Shown here piece after piece: positions 46,640 through 56,398 of a stretch of DNA of 64,000 bases. The DNA comes from Symbiodinium natans. Its lineage: Eukaryota; Sar; Dinophyceae; Suessiales; Symbiodiniaceae. Every line of letters starts with the position of its first letter. Position 1 is the stretch's first letter. The translations under genes and the position numbers were made by a program. Under the pieces are notes generated by a model. That model did not search any database. It saw nothing but the letters and a program-made list of their open reading frames with translations, and had not been told where the DNA came from. The stretch covers positions 186,001 through 250,000 of the forward strand of contig CAJNDS010002692.1 of assembly GCA_905221605.1 (NCBI GenBank), written 5' to 3'.

Positions 46640-48420
46640 ACAGATTTGACAGGCTGAAAATTTATTTGGGAACTTTTTTGATTTTGTCTGGGGTTTGGCT
46701 TTTGTCCGTCAGCTAATTCTCTACAGAACCACTATTTTGTTTAAATGTTAATCGGAAACCTCTGCTTCTGTGTCTTTTAACCGGAAAACCCGTATACTAT
46801 CATACTATCATAGGATAACCTCTATTCTCTTTATACTTCAACAGCAAAAAACCTCTGTTTTTAATGAGACAACCTCTGTTTTCTCTCTATGTTCTTTTGT
46901 GCGTTCTCCACATTTGATTAGGAAAATTTCTATTCCCTCTACTGCATAAACAAACATAAAGAAGGCAGAACGTCATGTTTTTGTATTATTGGAACATTAA
47001 ATCTGGACATTTTACTGTTTTATTAGGGGGGGCTGCCTTGCCCCCTCTCCCATGAACAGCCCTTCCAAGACTTGCATTCTCATGGGCCTTTAAAGCATGA
47101 AAGGGGAAAGGTGCCAAAGAACAAAGAACCCATTAAGTGTACTAAATTCACGTGTAAACTTGTGGGTTTTTACACTAGATAGGGTCTTTCGGGCATTCAC
47201 TACATTCATGCGCACCCTTGAGCTACGCACGCTATTTACACTATTCCTTCTACTGATTTACGACTTTGTACTGCTACTACTTTTAGTGCACACGTTTACG
47301 TGATATTTTTACGGACCCAATAAAAATTCTCTTCGCGGTTCGCGGATTTAGTAATCATATTCTGCACGCCGCACGTCTTTATGATATTGGTGTGCGCATG
47401 TCACTATATTTCTACTTCCATTGTATTTTTTGGGCCGCATGAACACGGTAACTTTCAGAGTCTAACCGTTCACGCCTTTGGATTCATCACCCAGTTCTTT
47501 CTAGCGGTTACAAAATGATTTCCTCTTCCAAAATCGTGTCTCACACCCGGACAGTACGGCACAAAAGACCCTGTCATCTAGGCGGTCAAGAGCACACGTA
47601 CCAAAGACTGCCAAGAACCCACCCGCGGGACCCTGGCCTCCTGTCTAACCTTCCGGAATCTCCCTGTCACACATTGAAACCCTAACTCTCACATCTTCAC
47701 ACCCCTACGGGCCTATTTTATTTTTCGTAGACGCATGAATATTACTATGCAAGCCCGTAAAAATGTTACGGTCTTTTGTTGGGGCGTGCATTAACTTAGT
47801 CTAGTGAGCACACCAATCTACTTATTACCCCGCGCAGGAACAATAAGTTCGGAAGTGGGTTCCTTGCAGTCTTTTGTGCGTGTGCTCTTGACCAGGGACT
47901 TTTGTACCGTATTGTCCGGGTGTGAGACCGAATTTTGGAAGAGGAGATCTGCAACCACTAGAACTGGGTGCCAACTTACTCCAGACTTGGAGATGACGAC
48001 GGAAGACTCATCGAGTTCCAGCTCCAGTGGAAAGAAAAGACGGGCGTTCTCCGGACCAGGCGTTAACAGTCATTTGAGCACGTGTCATCCTATTCATGGG
48101 GGATTAAACCAGGTTAACGCGGCGTCCATGATTCCAGGGTGATAGCTGGAGAACCTGATGTTAGGGTCCCAGGGTGGTTTCCTTGCCAAGAGAGTTCCCG
48201 TGAAGATGAGGCTAACAATAGCCTCGAGGTTTGAACGGTCAGGAAAAGATATGAGAGTTTGGGTCTCAAGGGCGGATTCAAGGGCAAGGCTGACAGGTGG
48301 GATGGAGGCAAAAGACCCTGGACATGAAGCCAAAATCCAAGGCTTGCCTCTTAAAATCTATCAAGGCCATAGAAATACTAGAGAAAAGAAAGGTTCTCCT
48401 GTGAGATTATAGGGAATTAG
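46640..48420. other. AT-rich island without genes
   Basis: This stretch is clearly richer in A and T than its surroundings and has almost no long open frames on either strand. An ACCTCTGTTT-like word recurs four or five times at 46760-46880. It contains the inverted repeat at 47490-47985. It could be one non-autonomous mobile element or an inserted foreign or organellar fragment; I recognise no organelle gene. Confidence 0.5.
47490..47985. mobile_element. Imperfect long inverted repeat, foldback-like
   Basis: The left arm (about 47490-47626) and right arm (about 47855-47985) are reverse complements of each other with scattered mismatches and a few gaps. Matching blocks include TCTCACACCCGGACA, AAGAGCACACG and GAACCCAC. 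The spacer of about 230 bases has no gene. It resembles a MITE or foldback element but differs in sequence from the one at 4.3-5.0 kb. Ends and any target-site duplication are unclear. Confidence 0.6.
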
Positions 48421-48900
48421 CATACGGGACAAGAGCCAAGTCCCTCTCCATTTTGACATTGAGCTGAAACAATGTCATTGTGAATTGGTCCCTGGTGTCA
48501 GAAAAGTGAAGTACGGCCCCATCTGCTTCTTGTGCCTTGGCTGCGCTCTCTGGGTCGCTGCTCAGCACAAGAAAGATTTTGCAACAGCAACTTACAAACT
48601 TCGAAACACTGCACTGCCCCATGACCAACCAAGCTCAGGCGCACAAAAATGTCTGTCCCAAACACCTCACATGGTGGATTGCAGGTCAATTGCATCTGCC
48701 GGGTACTGCCCTGGTCCAGCTCAAATAAACCACAATAGTTGACAGATGCCAACCGCGGGGGGTTGCCAACATCACATGTGCTGCTTCCCTCAAGAACCCT
48801 GATGCTTTCCTCTACAATAACTTTTTGGAAGTCATGAGTGTGGTCATGATTTTCATGCTCAGCTCATACTGGACAGGAGCCTGGAGAAGCTCCTCGCACG

Positions 48901-49206
48901 CTATGAACCCAAAGCCGCTCTTGGCCGAGAAGGACCTGCGCTGCAATGCAGTGGCCCCAAAGTGGCGGGGCCACGCAAGAGGAGAGAAAGTGCGAAAGCG
49001 TGAAACTGCTTGAAAATGTCTGATAATGCAAATATCTGAGGCTGACTCTTCAGGGTGCCAACAGCCCGCTGCTCCTTATCACGCAACGTCTCAGACGTGG
49101 CATACATTGGCGAACGTGGCAATTGTTTCAACTGTAGTAAGTGTCGATGTTGTCGCATCTCCGGTGTCTCCAAGCCAGCAGAACTGATCAAGAACAACAG
49201 CCACAT
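48901..49206 (-). CDS. Possible small secreted protein
   Basis: An ATG at 49206 starts MWLLFLISSAGLETPEMR, which looks like a short signal peptide with a cleavage site, followed by a Gln/Leu/Arg-rich tail to a stop at 48901 (101 residues). No homologue recognised. It could be a chance frame. Confidence 0.25.
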   Translation of the reverse strand: MWLLFLISSAGLETPEMRQHRHLLQLKQLPRSPMYATSETLRDKEQRAVGTLKSQPQIFALSDIFKQFHAFALSLLLRGPATLGPLHCSAGPSRPRAALGS

Positions 49207-50358
49207 CAACAGTGAACGAAAGATTTTGCACAAACTGTCGCAATGCCGACTAGCGTCTTTGATACCCCTGGCTGGTGCATAAGTCCTGCAGCACCCGGCA
49301 GTCTCAACGGAGATGGACCATCACAAAACCGTTCCGGGCAGCACTGCGTCGCAGGCCATGCTACACGGGACCCCACAGAAACAGGCTAAGAATGCACCCG
49401 CTGCTGAAACACAACTAAGTTCTTCACACGCGGGCCGCAGACATGATGCGACAGTTAGGCATTCACACTTCAAGCAATCACCACTTGTAGGCTTCGGACA
49501 AATCTGGACACGCAAATCCAACAACTGACCTGAGAAGAGCTTACACTGGTGAGAAAGACTTACAGAGAACTACGATGTCTCATGCGAACCCTCCCACCAT
49601 GTGGCAAGGAACGTTGCGATGTTCGGTCGGGATTTCAGTGTGTCACCAATTGCCTCAGCTTGGAGTTTCCACTTCACTCCAAAGCCACCCGGCCCACAGC
49701 AAGGTCTTTGACAGCAAGGTCTGCACCCTGAGGGCTTCTTCAAATGGAGCAGTCAAGAGCGCTTCCTTCAAGGCCTGCCACACTTTGCTATGCTTGCAAC
49801 GATTCAGCCATTTCAGTCTGGGCATAAGCAGCTGAAGTAACTGAACCATCCAAAATTGCGAAGCCGGATGTCCTGGGCGTCCATGCCGCGAGACAGGATG
49901 AGCTGAGATCAACCCTCCCAAAACAAGCCTTTGGCCAAATCTGAGACGGGAGAGACAGCATCGGCAATTCTGTCCAGCAATGCTGCAAAAGCCATGATCT
50001 ACAGCCACACTCGAGCATACCACGAAGCACTTCTTCAGCAGACAGAGTGTCACAAGGGCAACAAAAGTTTCTCTTCGACAGATGGAGACACCCTGCTTCG
50101 AGAGGATCTCGGCAAGGCCGGGCCGGAAAAGACACAAAACATTACAAAACCTAGGTGACCTAGGATTCACGATCGGGTTTTGAACTTACTCTCGGGGCAC
50201 ACAACACGTGGACCAACGGAACCAGGCACAGGCCAAAATAACATATGCTTGACGATGGGTGATGAAGCCATGTCATCAAGCTGCGCACGCAGTGAGCGTT
50301 GCAAAATAGCTCTCCGTGAAAAGCTACGGTGCCGAATTGCACGGAGATTGTCTGCTCA

Positions 50359-51309
50359 TTAGATGGAGTCGCAGCAGCCCAGGCGTGTGCCATCGGGAGT
50401 CGGGCAGCAGGCACCGGTGATGTTCAGCACGACGCATGAAGGGAAGGAGGTGCACTCTGACCCTGGAGCAATCTTGGGCGCTGCAATGACAGGTGCAAAG
50501 CCCATGCAGCAGCCAAGCGCCACATGATCGTCATTTGGGCAGCAGTTGCCCTCCTCGATGCCAGCAGCAACACAGGCAGGGTACTTGGCGCACATCGTGC
50601 CATTGATTCCAGGGACTGCCAGGGGCAGCACAGTCGGCACCTCAATGCTGGCCTTCTCGGCAGCGTCCTGGATTCCGGCCGCCACAGAGTCGACGGTGTC
50701 CTGAACTCCGGAGGAAACTGTGTCCACAGCCCCCTGAACTCCGGAGGAAACTGTGTCCACAGCCCCCTGAACACCAGAGGAAACTGTGTCCACAGCCCCC
50801 TGAACACCAGAGCTGATGGTGTCCGCGGCCCCCTGAACTCCGGAGGTAACGGTGTCCACGATATCCGGCTTCTCACCACAGTACGGTGGTCCGGCCACTG
50901 TCTCTGAATACTTCGCAATGGCAGGGGAGGCAGTTGATGAGGCATCCGTCAACAGGCAGCCTCCATCCGGCCAGTAGGTGAAGTGTGCACAACCAGAAAC
51001 AGCAAAGCAGCGCTGTTGGCAAGCTTCCACACTCAGCTCGACGGTCCTCTCACTTCCAGCCATCCTCGTGGGACGGCTGTAGTAAGTGGAAGCCTCATAG
51101 CAATCGTCGGTGTTGGCTTCCAGCATGACGAATGCACCCGACTTGCTGCGCAATCCGCGGGCGCCACCACGTGCCAGGATGCCCACGGTGACCAAACCAA
51201 CGCAGCCCAGAGCCAAGGCCGCACGACGCGGGAAGGTGAATGGGCTGCGTGCAGGGCGATCCTCCTCCTCCAGCAGGAGCTCCACATCCGAGGCAACCGG
51301 GCCGGCCAT
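50359..51309 (-). CDS. Membrane-anchored PAN-like / 11-mer repeat / Cys-module protein, array copy A
   Basis: A 316-residue intronless protein. I chose the ATG at 51309 because MAGPVASDVELLL is conserved in all five copies, whereas the frame upstream differs between copies. Order: acidic N-terminus with DVELL (a DxxxLL-type sorting motif); one hydrophobic helix (about 30-47); a PAN/Apple-like segment with six Cys (70, 97, 101, 107, 118, 144) and CAHFTYWPDGGCLL; six 11-residue repeats of consensus DTVSSGVQGAV (about 152-217); then two Cys modules C-x3-P-x-C-x8/9-CC-P-x6-LG-CC (240-268, 286-313). Sequons NGT and NIT lie near the modules. The Cys-rich part is probably lumenal or outside the cell. 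Copy A is the most diverged: R instead of S in YYSRPTRM, DSVAAGIQ in the last repeat. It is also the most downstream of the five in transcription direction. Function unknown. Confidence 0.85.
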   Translation of the reverse strand: MAGPVASDVELLLEEEDRPARSPFTFPRRAALALGCVGLVTVGILARGGARGLRSKSGAFVMLEANTDDCYEASTYYSRPTRMAGSERTVELSVEACQQRCFAVSGCAHFTYWPDGGCLLTDASSTASPAIAKYSETVAGPPYCGEKPDIVDTVTSGVQGAADTISSGVQGAVDTVSSGVQGAVDTVSSGVQGAVDTVSSGVQDTVDSVAAGIQDAAEKASIEVPTVLPLAVPGINGTMCAKYPACVAAGIEEGNCCPNDDHVALGCCMGFAPVIAAPKIAPGSECTSFPSCVVLNITGACCPTPDGTRLGCCDSI

Positions 51310-52697
51310 GACTGCGACAGGAAGGGGGCGACTGGAAGGCTGCTTCGTATCGGTCCTCTGACACCGGGGGCGGCAACAATCACAAGCAGCCGCATGCAAC
51401 TTTCAGATCAAGGCAACACATCAGGCATAGACTTCCAATACAATTTTGCTTTGGAACGAACATGCTCCATCGATGGCGGTGCATGGAAGTAAGCAACTAC
51501 GAAGCTGAAGCTTTTCCAAGCTCATGGGAAGGTGGGCACGGACACCGTGTCTCTTTCATGGTGGTCATTCCAAGCCTAAGATTGAAAAAATGTCTGAAAA
51601 GCAGCAAATAGTCGCAATTGCTCAATATCAGTGGGTTCATGTGATAAGCTGGCAGCGAAGACCTTGGATGAAGTCTCTGGCATACCGGAAGCATTCTTCC
51701 TGGTGAGACAGACAAGAGTGGCGGCATCGGTTCAATCAACACTTCACAAACAAAATCATTGGTTCATGTACGGGAATCATGGTGGAGCGCTCCTGGGGCA
51801 TATTGTTGTGGCCGTAGCCATCCAGCCACAGCCTCAGGCGACCAAACACGGCTGCAGCATGTGCTGAAGCATTCGACCAGTGTCAAGGCCGAGGCGGTTC
51901 ATAAGGCTGCTGTAGCTTCTGGTGAAGGGCCTGGCAACAACTCCAGCTTGCCAGGCACTTATGGAATCTTGGTTCGTCCACTGCGTAAGTCTGAAAGAAG
52001 CTGCACCAGTGCAACAACAACATGTCTACGCCCCAAGAGAAGTATCATGAACAGTGTGTATGCGAAAAAGGCTCATAATATATTCTCATGCACTTCAGCA
52101 TAGCACCAGTTACAATGACCCCGTGCTCTGTTTTTTCCAGACGTCCTTGTACACATAGAGCTGTCTCTGGATGGGAGGGGGGGTGGTCAGAGTTGCCCGA
52201 TTCACCCATGCGGGGGTGCATCTGGAGTTGGGGGGGTGGGTGTATTGGTGGCGGGGGGTGGGGGGGTGAAGGGGGATACATGCAGGGGGGGTGGGGTTGA
52301 ACCGGGTGGAGGGAGAGGGAGGGAGAAAGAGATCGAGAGAGCCAGAGAGAGAAAGAGAGAGAGAGAGAGAGGAAGGAAAAGAGAGAGAGAGAGAGAGAGC
52401 GCGAGTGTGTGTGGTTGGGGGGGTGTGGTTGTCACCTTTGGCATCGGCATGTGCTGGCTTGATGAACTCTGCAGAAAAGCGAATCCTGCATTGAAGCGGG
52501 TTTTGTTCTTGCTCCATCTGTGCAAACCAAGTAGAATTGAAAGGCGCTTGCATGGATCTTTTGCTAACAAAACTTCCTCAAAAGTCTGCTCCATGTGTAT
52601 CAGTTCATTATCAATGTGACCCCCACAGCAAGCAGCACAGCGCTTCGATTCGGATGGCTGTCATTGCAGCCACTCTCACATGGACCGTCTGCTCATC
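51310..52697. other. Expanded A-B spacer with G-rich and GA-rich low-complexity DNA
   Basis: Positions 52170-52310 hold many GGGG runs on the plus strand (potential G-quadruplexes), and 52310-52400 is GA/AG microsatellite. Flanks match the other spacers only near the two genes. No gene is seen inside. Probably an insertion or local expansion in this one interval. Confidence 0.6.
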
Positions 52698-53648
52698 CTA
52701 GATGGAGTCGCAGCAGCCCAGGCGTGTGCCATCGGGAGTCGGGCAGCAGGCGCCGGTGATGTTCAGCACGACGCATGAAGGGAAGGAGGTGCACTCTGAC
52801 CCTGGAGCAATCTTGGGCGCTGCAATGACAGGTGCAAAGCCCATGCAGCAGCCAAGCGCCACGTGATCGTCATTTGGGCAGCAGTTGCCCTCCTCGATGC
52901 CAGCAGCAACACAGGCAGGGTACTTGGCGCACATCGTGCCATTGATTCCAGGGACTGCCAGGGGCAGCACAGTCGGCACCTCAATGCTGGCCTTCTCGGC
53001 AGCGTCCTGGATTCCGGCCGCCACATTGTCGACGGTGTCCTGAACTCCGGAGGAAACTGTGTCCACAGCCCCCTGAACTCCGGAGGAAACTGTGTCCACA
53101 GCCCCCTGAACACCAGAGGAAACTGTGTCCACAGCCCCCTGAACTCCAGAGCTGATGGTGTCCGCGGCCCCCTGAACTCCGGAGGTAACGGTGTCCACGA
53201 TATCCGGCTTCTCACCACAGTACGGCGGTCCGGCCACTGTCTCTGAATACTTCGCAGGGGCAGGCGAGGCAACTGATGAGCCATCCGTCAACAGGCAGCC
53301 TCCATCCGGCCAGTAGGTGAAGTGTGCACAACCAGAAACAGCAAAGCAGCGCTGTTGGCAAGCTTCCACACTCAGCTCGACGGTCCTCTCACTTCCAGCC
53401 ATCCTCGTGGGACTGCTGTAGTAAGTGGAAGCCTCATAGCAATCGTCGGTGTTGGCTTCCAGCATGACGAATGCACCCGACTTGCTGCGCAATCCGCGGG
53501 CGCCACCACGTGCCAGGATGCCCACGGTGACCAAACCAACGCAGCCCAGAGCCAAGGCCGCACGACGCGGGAAGGTGAATGGGCTGCGTGCAGGGCGATC
53601 CTCCTCCTCCAGTAGGAGCTCCACATCCGAGGCAACCGGGCCGGCCAT
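52698..53648 (-). CDS. Array copy B (316 residues)
   Basis: Same architecture and length as copy A, with six 11-residue repeats. The last repeat reads DNVAAGIQDAA, as in copy E. A silent change in the run of Leu and Glu codons (AGTAGG on the plus strand) is shared only with copy D. The frame extends upstream to another ATG (MLPAMSKDGYGAAF, shared with C and D), but the homologous DNA of copy A is read in another frame there, so that extension is probably untranslated. Confidence 0.88.
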   Translation of the reverse strand: MAGPVASDVELLLEEEDRPARSPFTFPRRAALALGCVGLVTVGILARGGARGLRSKSGAFVMLEANTDDCYEASTYYSSPTRMAGSERTVELSVEACQQRCFAVSGCAHFTYWPDGGCLLTDGSSVASPAPAKYSETVAGPPYCGEKPDIVDTVTSGVQGAADTISSGVQGAVDTVSSGVQGAVDTVSSGVQGAVDTVSSGVQDTVDNVAAGIQDAAEKASIEVPTVLPLAVPGINGTMCAKYPACVAAGIEEGNCCPNDDHVALGCCMGFAPVIAAPKIAPGSECTSFPSCVVLNITGACCPTPDGTRLGCCDSI

Positions 53649-53955
53649 GACTGCACCGAGACTATTTTCAGCGGGCGACAGGAAGGCTGCTCCGTATCCG
53701 TCCTTTGACATTGCGGGCAGCAAGAATCACCAGCTGCATGCAACTTTCAGAGCAAGGCAACACATCTGGTGCAGACTTCCGACGGAGTTTTCCTTTGGAT
53801 TGAGCATACTCTTTTGGCATCTACGACTCCTCAGGACTATTTCTGCCTGCAGGACAGCTAAATGCTTTGAATCTGTGTGGCTGTCATTGCAGCCCGCTTT
53901 CAACATAAACCTAATGCGTCAAATTTGCACGGAGACTGTCTGCTCATCCTAGGTC

Positions 53956-54840
53956 CTAGATGGAGTCGCAGCAGCCCAGGCGTGTGCCATCGGGAGTCGG
54001 GCAGCAGGCGCCGGTGATGTTCAGCACGACGCATGAAGGGAAGGAGGTGCACTCTGACCCTGGAGCAATCTTGGGCGCTGCAATGACAGGTGCAAAGCCC
54101 ATGCAGCAGCCAAGCGCCACATGATCGTCATTTGGGCAGCAGTTGCCCTCCTCGATGCCAGCAGCAACACAGGCAGGGTACTTGGCGCACATCGTGCCAT
54201 TGATTCCAGGGACTGCCAGGGGCAGCACAGTCGGCACCTCAATGCTGGCCTTCTCGGCAGCGTCCTGGATTCCGGCCGCCACAGTGTCGACGGTGTCCTG
54301 AACTCCGGAGGAAACTGTGTCCACAGCCCCCTGAACTCCAGAGCTGATGGTGTCCGCGGCCCCCTGAACTCCGGAGGTAACGGTGTCCACGATATCCGGC
54401 TTCTCACCACAGTACGGCGGTCCGGCCACTGTCTCTGAATACTTCGCAGGGGCAGGCGAGGCAACTGATGAGCCATCCGTCAACAGGCAGCCTCCATCCG
54501 GCCAGTAGGTGAAGTGTGCACAACCAGAAACAGCAAAGCAGCGCTGTTGGCAAGCTTCCACACTCAGCTCGACGGTCCTCTCACTTCCAGCCATCCTCGT
54601 GGGACTGCTGTAGTAAGTGGAAGCCTCATAGCAATCGTCGGTGTTGGCTTCCAGCATGACGAATGCACCCGACTTGCTGCGCAATCCGCGGGCGCCACCA
54701 CGTGCCAGGATGCCCACGGTGACCAAACCAACGCAGCCCAGAGCCAAGGCCGCACGACGTGGGAAGGTGAATGGGCTGCGTGCAGGGCGATCCTCCTCCT
54801 CCAGCAGGAGCTCCACATCCGAGGCAACCGGGCCGGCCAT
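53956..54840 (-). CDS. Array copy C (294 residues, two repeats fewer)
   Basis: Identical in plan to copy B but with only four 11-residue repeats: the 66-base loss is exactly two units and keeps frame. The hydrophobic helix, PAN-like segment and both Cys modules are intact, so the protein should still fold. The length difference shows the repeat block behaves as an in-frame minisatellite. The last repeat reads DTVAAGIQDAA, as in copy D. Confidence 0.88.
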   Translation of the reverse strand: MAGPVASDVELLLEEEDRPARSPFTFPRRAALALGCVGLVTVGILARGGARGLRSKSGAFVMLEANTDDCYEASTYYSSPTRMAGSERTVELSVEACQQRCFAVSGCAHFTYWPDGGCLLTDGSSVASPAPAKYSETVAGPPYCGEKPDIVDTVTSGVQGAADTISSGVQGAVDTVSSGVQDTVDTVAAGIQDAAEKASIEVPTVLPLAVPGINGTMCAKYPACVAAGIEEGNCCPNDDHVALGCCMGFAPVIAAPKIAPGSECTSFPSCVVLNITGACCPTPDGTRLGCCDSI

Positions 54841-55140
54841 GACTGCACCGAGACTATTTTCAGCGGGCGACAGGAAGGCTGCTCCGTATCCGTCCTTTGA
54901 CATTGCGGGCAGCAAGAATCACCAGCTGCATGCAACTTTCAGAGCAAGGCAACACATCTGGTGCAGACTTCCGACGGAGTTTTCCTTTGGATTGAGCATA
55001 CTCTTTTGGCATCTACGACTCCTCAGGACTATTTCTGCCTGCAGGACAGCTAAATGCTTTGAATCTGTGTGGCTGTCATTGCAGCCCGCTTTCAACATAA
55101 ACCTAATGCATCAAATTTGCACGGAGACTGTCCTCAGGTC

Positions 55141-56091
55141 CTAGATGGAGTCGCAGCAGCCCAGGCGTGTGCCATCGGGAGTCGGGCAGCAGGCGCCGGT
55201 GATGTTCAGCACGACGCATGAAGGGAAGGAGGTGCACTCTGACCCTGGAGCAATCTTGGGCGCTGCAATGACAGGTGCAAAGCCCATGCAGCAGCCAAGC
55301 GCCACATGATCGTCATTTGGGCAGCAGTTGCCCTCCTCGATGCCAGCAGCAACACAGGCAGGGTACTTGGCGCACATCGTGCCATTGATTCCAGGGACTG
55401 CCAGGGGCAGCACAGTCGGCACCTCAATGCTGGCCTTCTCGGCAGCGTCCTGGATTCCGGCCGCCACAGTGTCGACGGTGTCCTGAACTCCGGAGGAAAC
55501 TGTGTCCACAGCCCCCTGAACTCCGGAGGAAACTGTGTCCACAGCCCCCTGAACACCAGAGGAAACTGTGTCCACAGCCCCCTGAACTCCAGAGCTGATG
55601 GTGTCCGCGGCCCCCTGAACTCCGGAGGTAACGGTGTCCACGATATCCGGCTTCTCACCACAGTACGGCGGTCCGGCCACTGTCTCTGAATACTTCGCAG
55701 GGGCAGGCGAGGCAACTGATGAGCCATCCGTCAACAGGCAGCCTCCATCCGGCCAGTAGGTGAAGTGTGCACAACCAGAAACAGCAAAGCAGCGCTGTTG
55801 GCAAGCTTCCACACTCAGCTCGACGGTCCTCTCACTTCCAGCCATCCTCGTGGGACTGCTGTAGTAAGTGGAAGCCTCATAGCAATCGTCGGTGTTGGCT
55901 TCCAGCATGACGAATGCACCCGACTTGCTGCGCAATCCGCGGGCGCCACCACGTGCCAGGATGCCCACGGTGACCAAACCAACGCAGCCCAGAGCCAAGG
56001 CCGCACGACGCGGGAAGGTGAATGGGCTGCGTGCAGGGCGATCCTCCTCCTCCAGTAGGAGCTCCACATCCGAGGCAACCGGGCCGGCCAT
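55141..56091 (-). CDS. Array copy D (316 residues)
   Basis: Six repeats, last one DTVAAGIQDAA as in copy C, but it shares the AGTAGG silent variant near the N-terminus with copy B. Its 5' flank differs from B and C by single bases (a P to T change in the untranslated upstream frame). All Cys, the membrane helix and the DVELL motif are kept. Confidence 0.88.
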   Translation of the reverse strand: MAGPVASDVELLLEEEDRPARSPFTFPRRAALALGCVGLVTVGILARGGARGLRSKSGAFVMLEANTDDCYEASTYYSSPTRMAGSERTVELSVEACQQRCFAVSGCAHFTYWPDGGCLLTDGSSVASPAPAKYSETVAGPPYCGEKPDIVDTVTSGVQGAADTISSGVQGAVDTVSSGVQGAVDTVSSGVQGAVDTVSSGVQDTVDTVAAGIQDAAEKASIEVPTVLPLAVPGINGTMCAKYPACVAAGIEEGNCCPNDDHVALGCCMGFAPVIAAPKIAPGSECTSFPSCVVLNITGACCPTPDGTRLGCCDSI

Positions 56092-56398
56092 GACTGCACC
56101 GAGACTATTTTCAGTGGGCGACAGGAAGGCTGCTCCGTATCCGTCCTTTGACATTGCGGGCAGCAAGAATCACCAGCTGCATGCAACTTTCAGAGCAAGG
56201 CAACACATCTGGTGCAGACTTCCGACGGAGTTTTCCTTTGGATTGAGCATACTCTTTTGGCATCTACGACTCCTCAGGACTATTTCTGCCTGCAGGACAG
56301 CTAAATGCTTCGAATCTGTGTGGCTGTCATTGCAGCCCGCTTTCAACATAAACCTAATGCATCAAATTTGCACGGAGACTGTCAGCTCATCCTCGGTC

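Noticed and set aside
46640-48420. AT-rich island as organellar DNA
   Set aside because: No cytochrome, oxidase, photosystem or rRNA fragment could be recognised, so only composition would support it.
52236-52619. Arg/Glu-rich protein in the A-B spacer
   Set aside because: The frame is generated by the GA microsatellite and G-rich tract.
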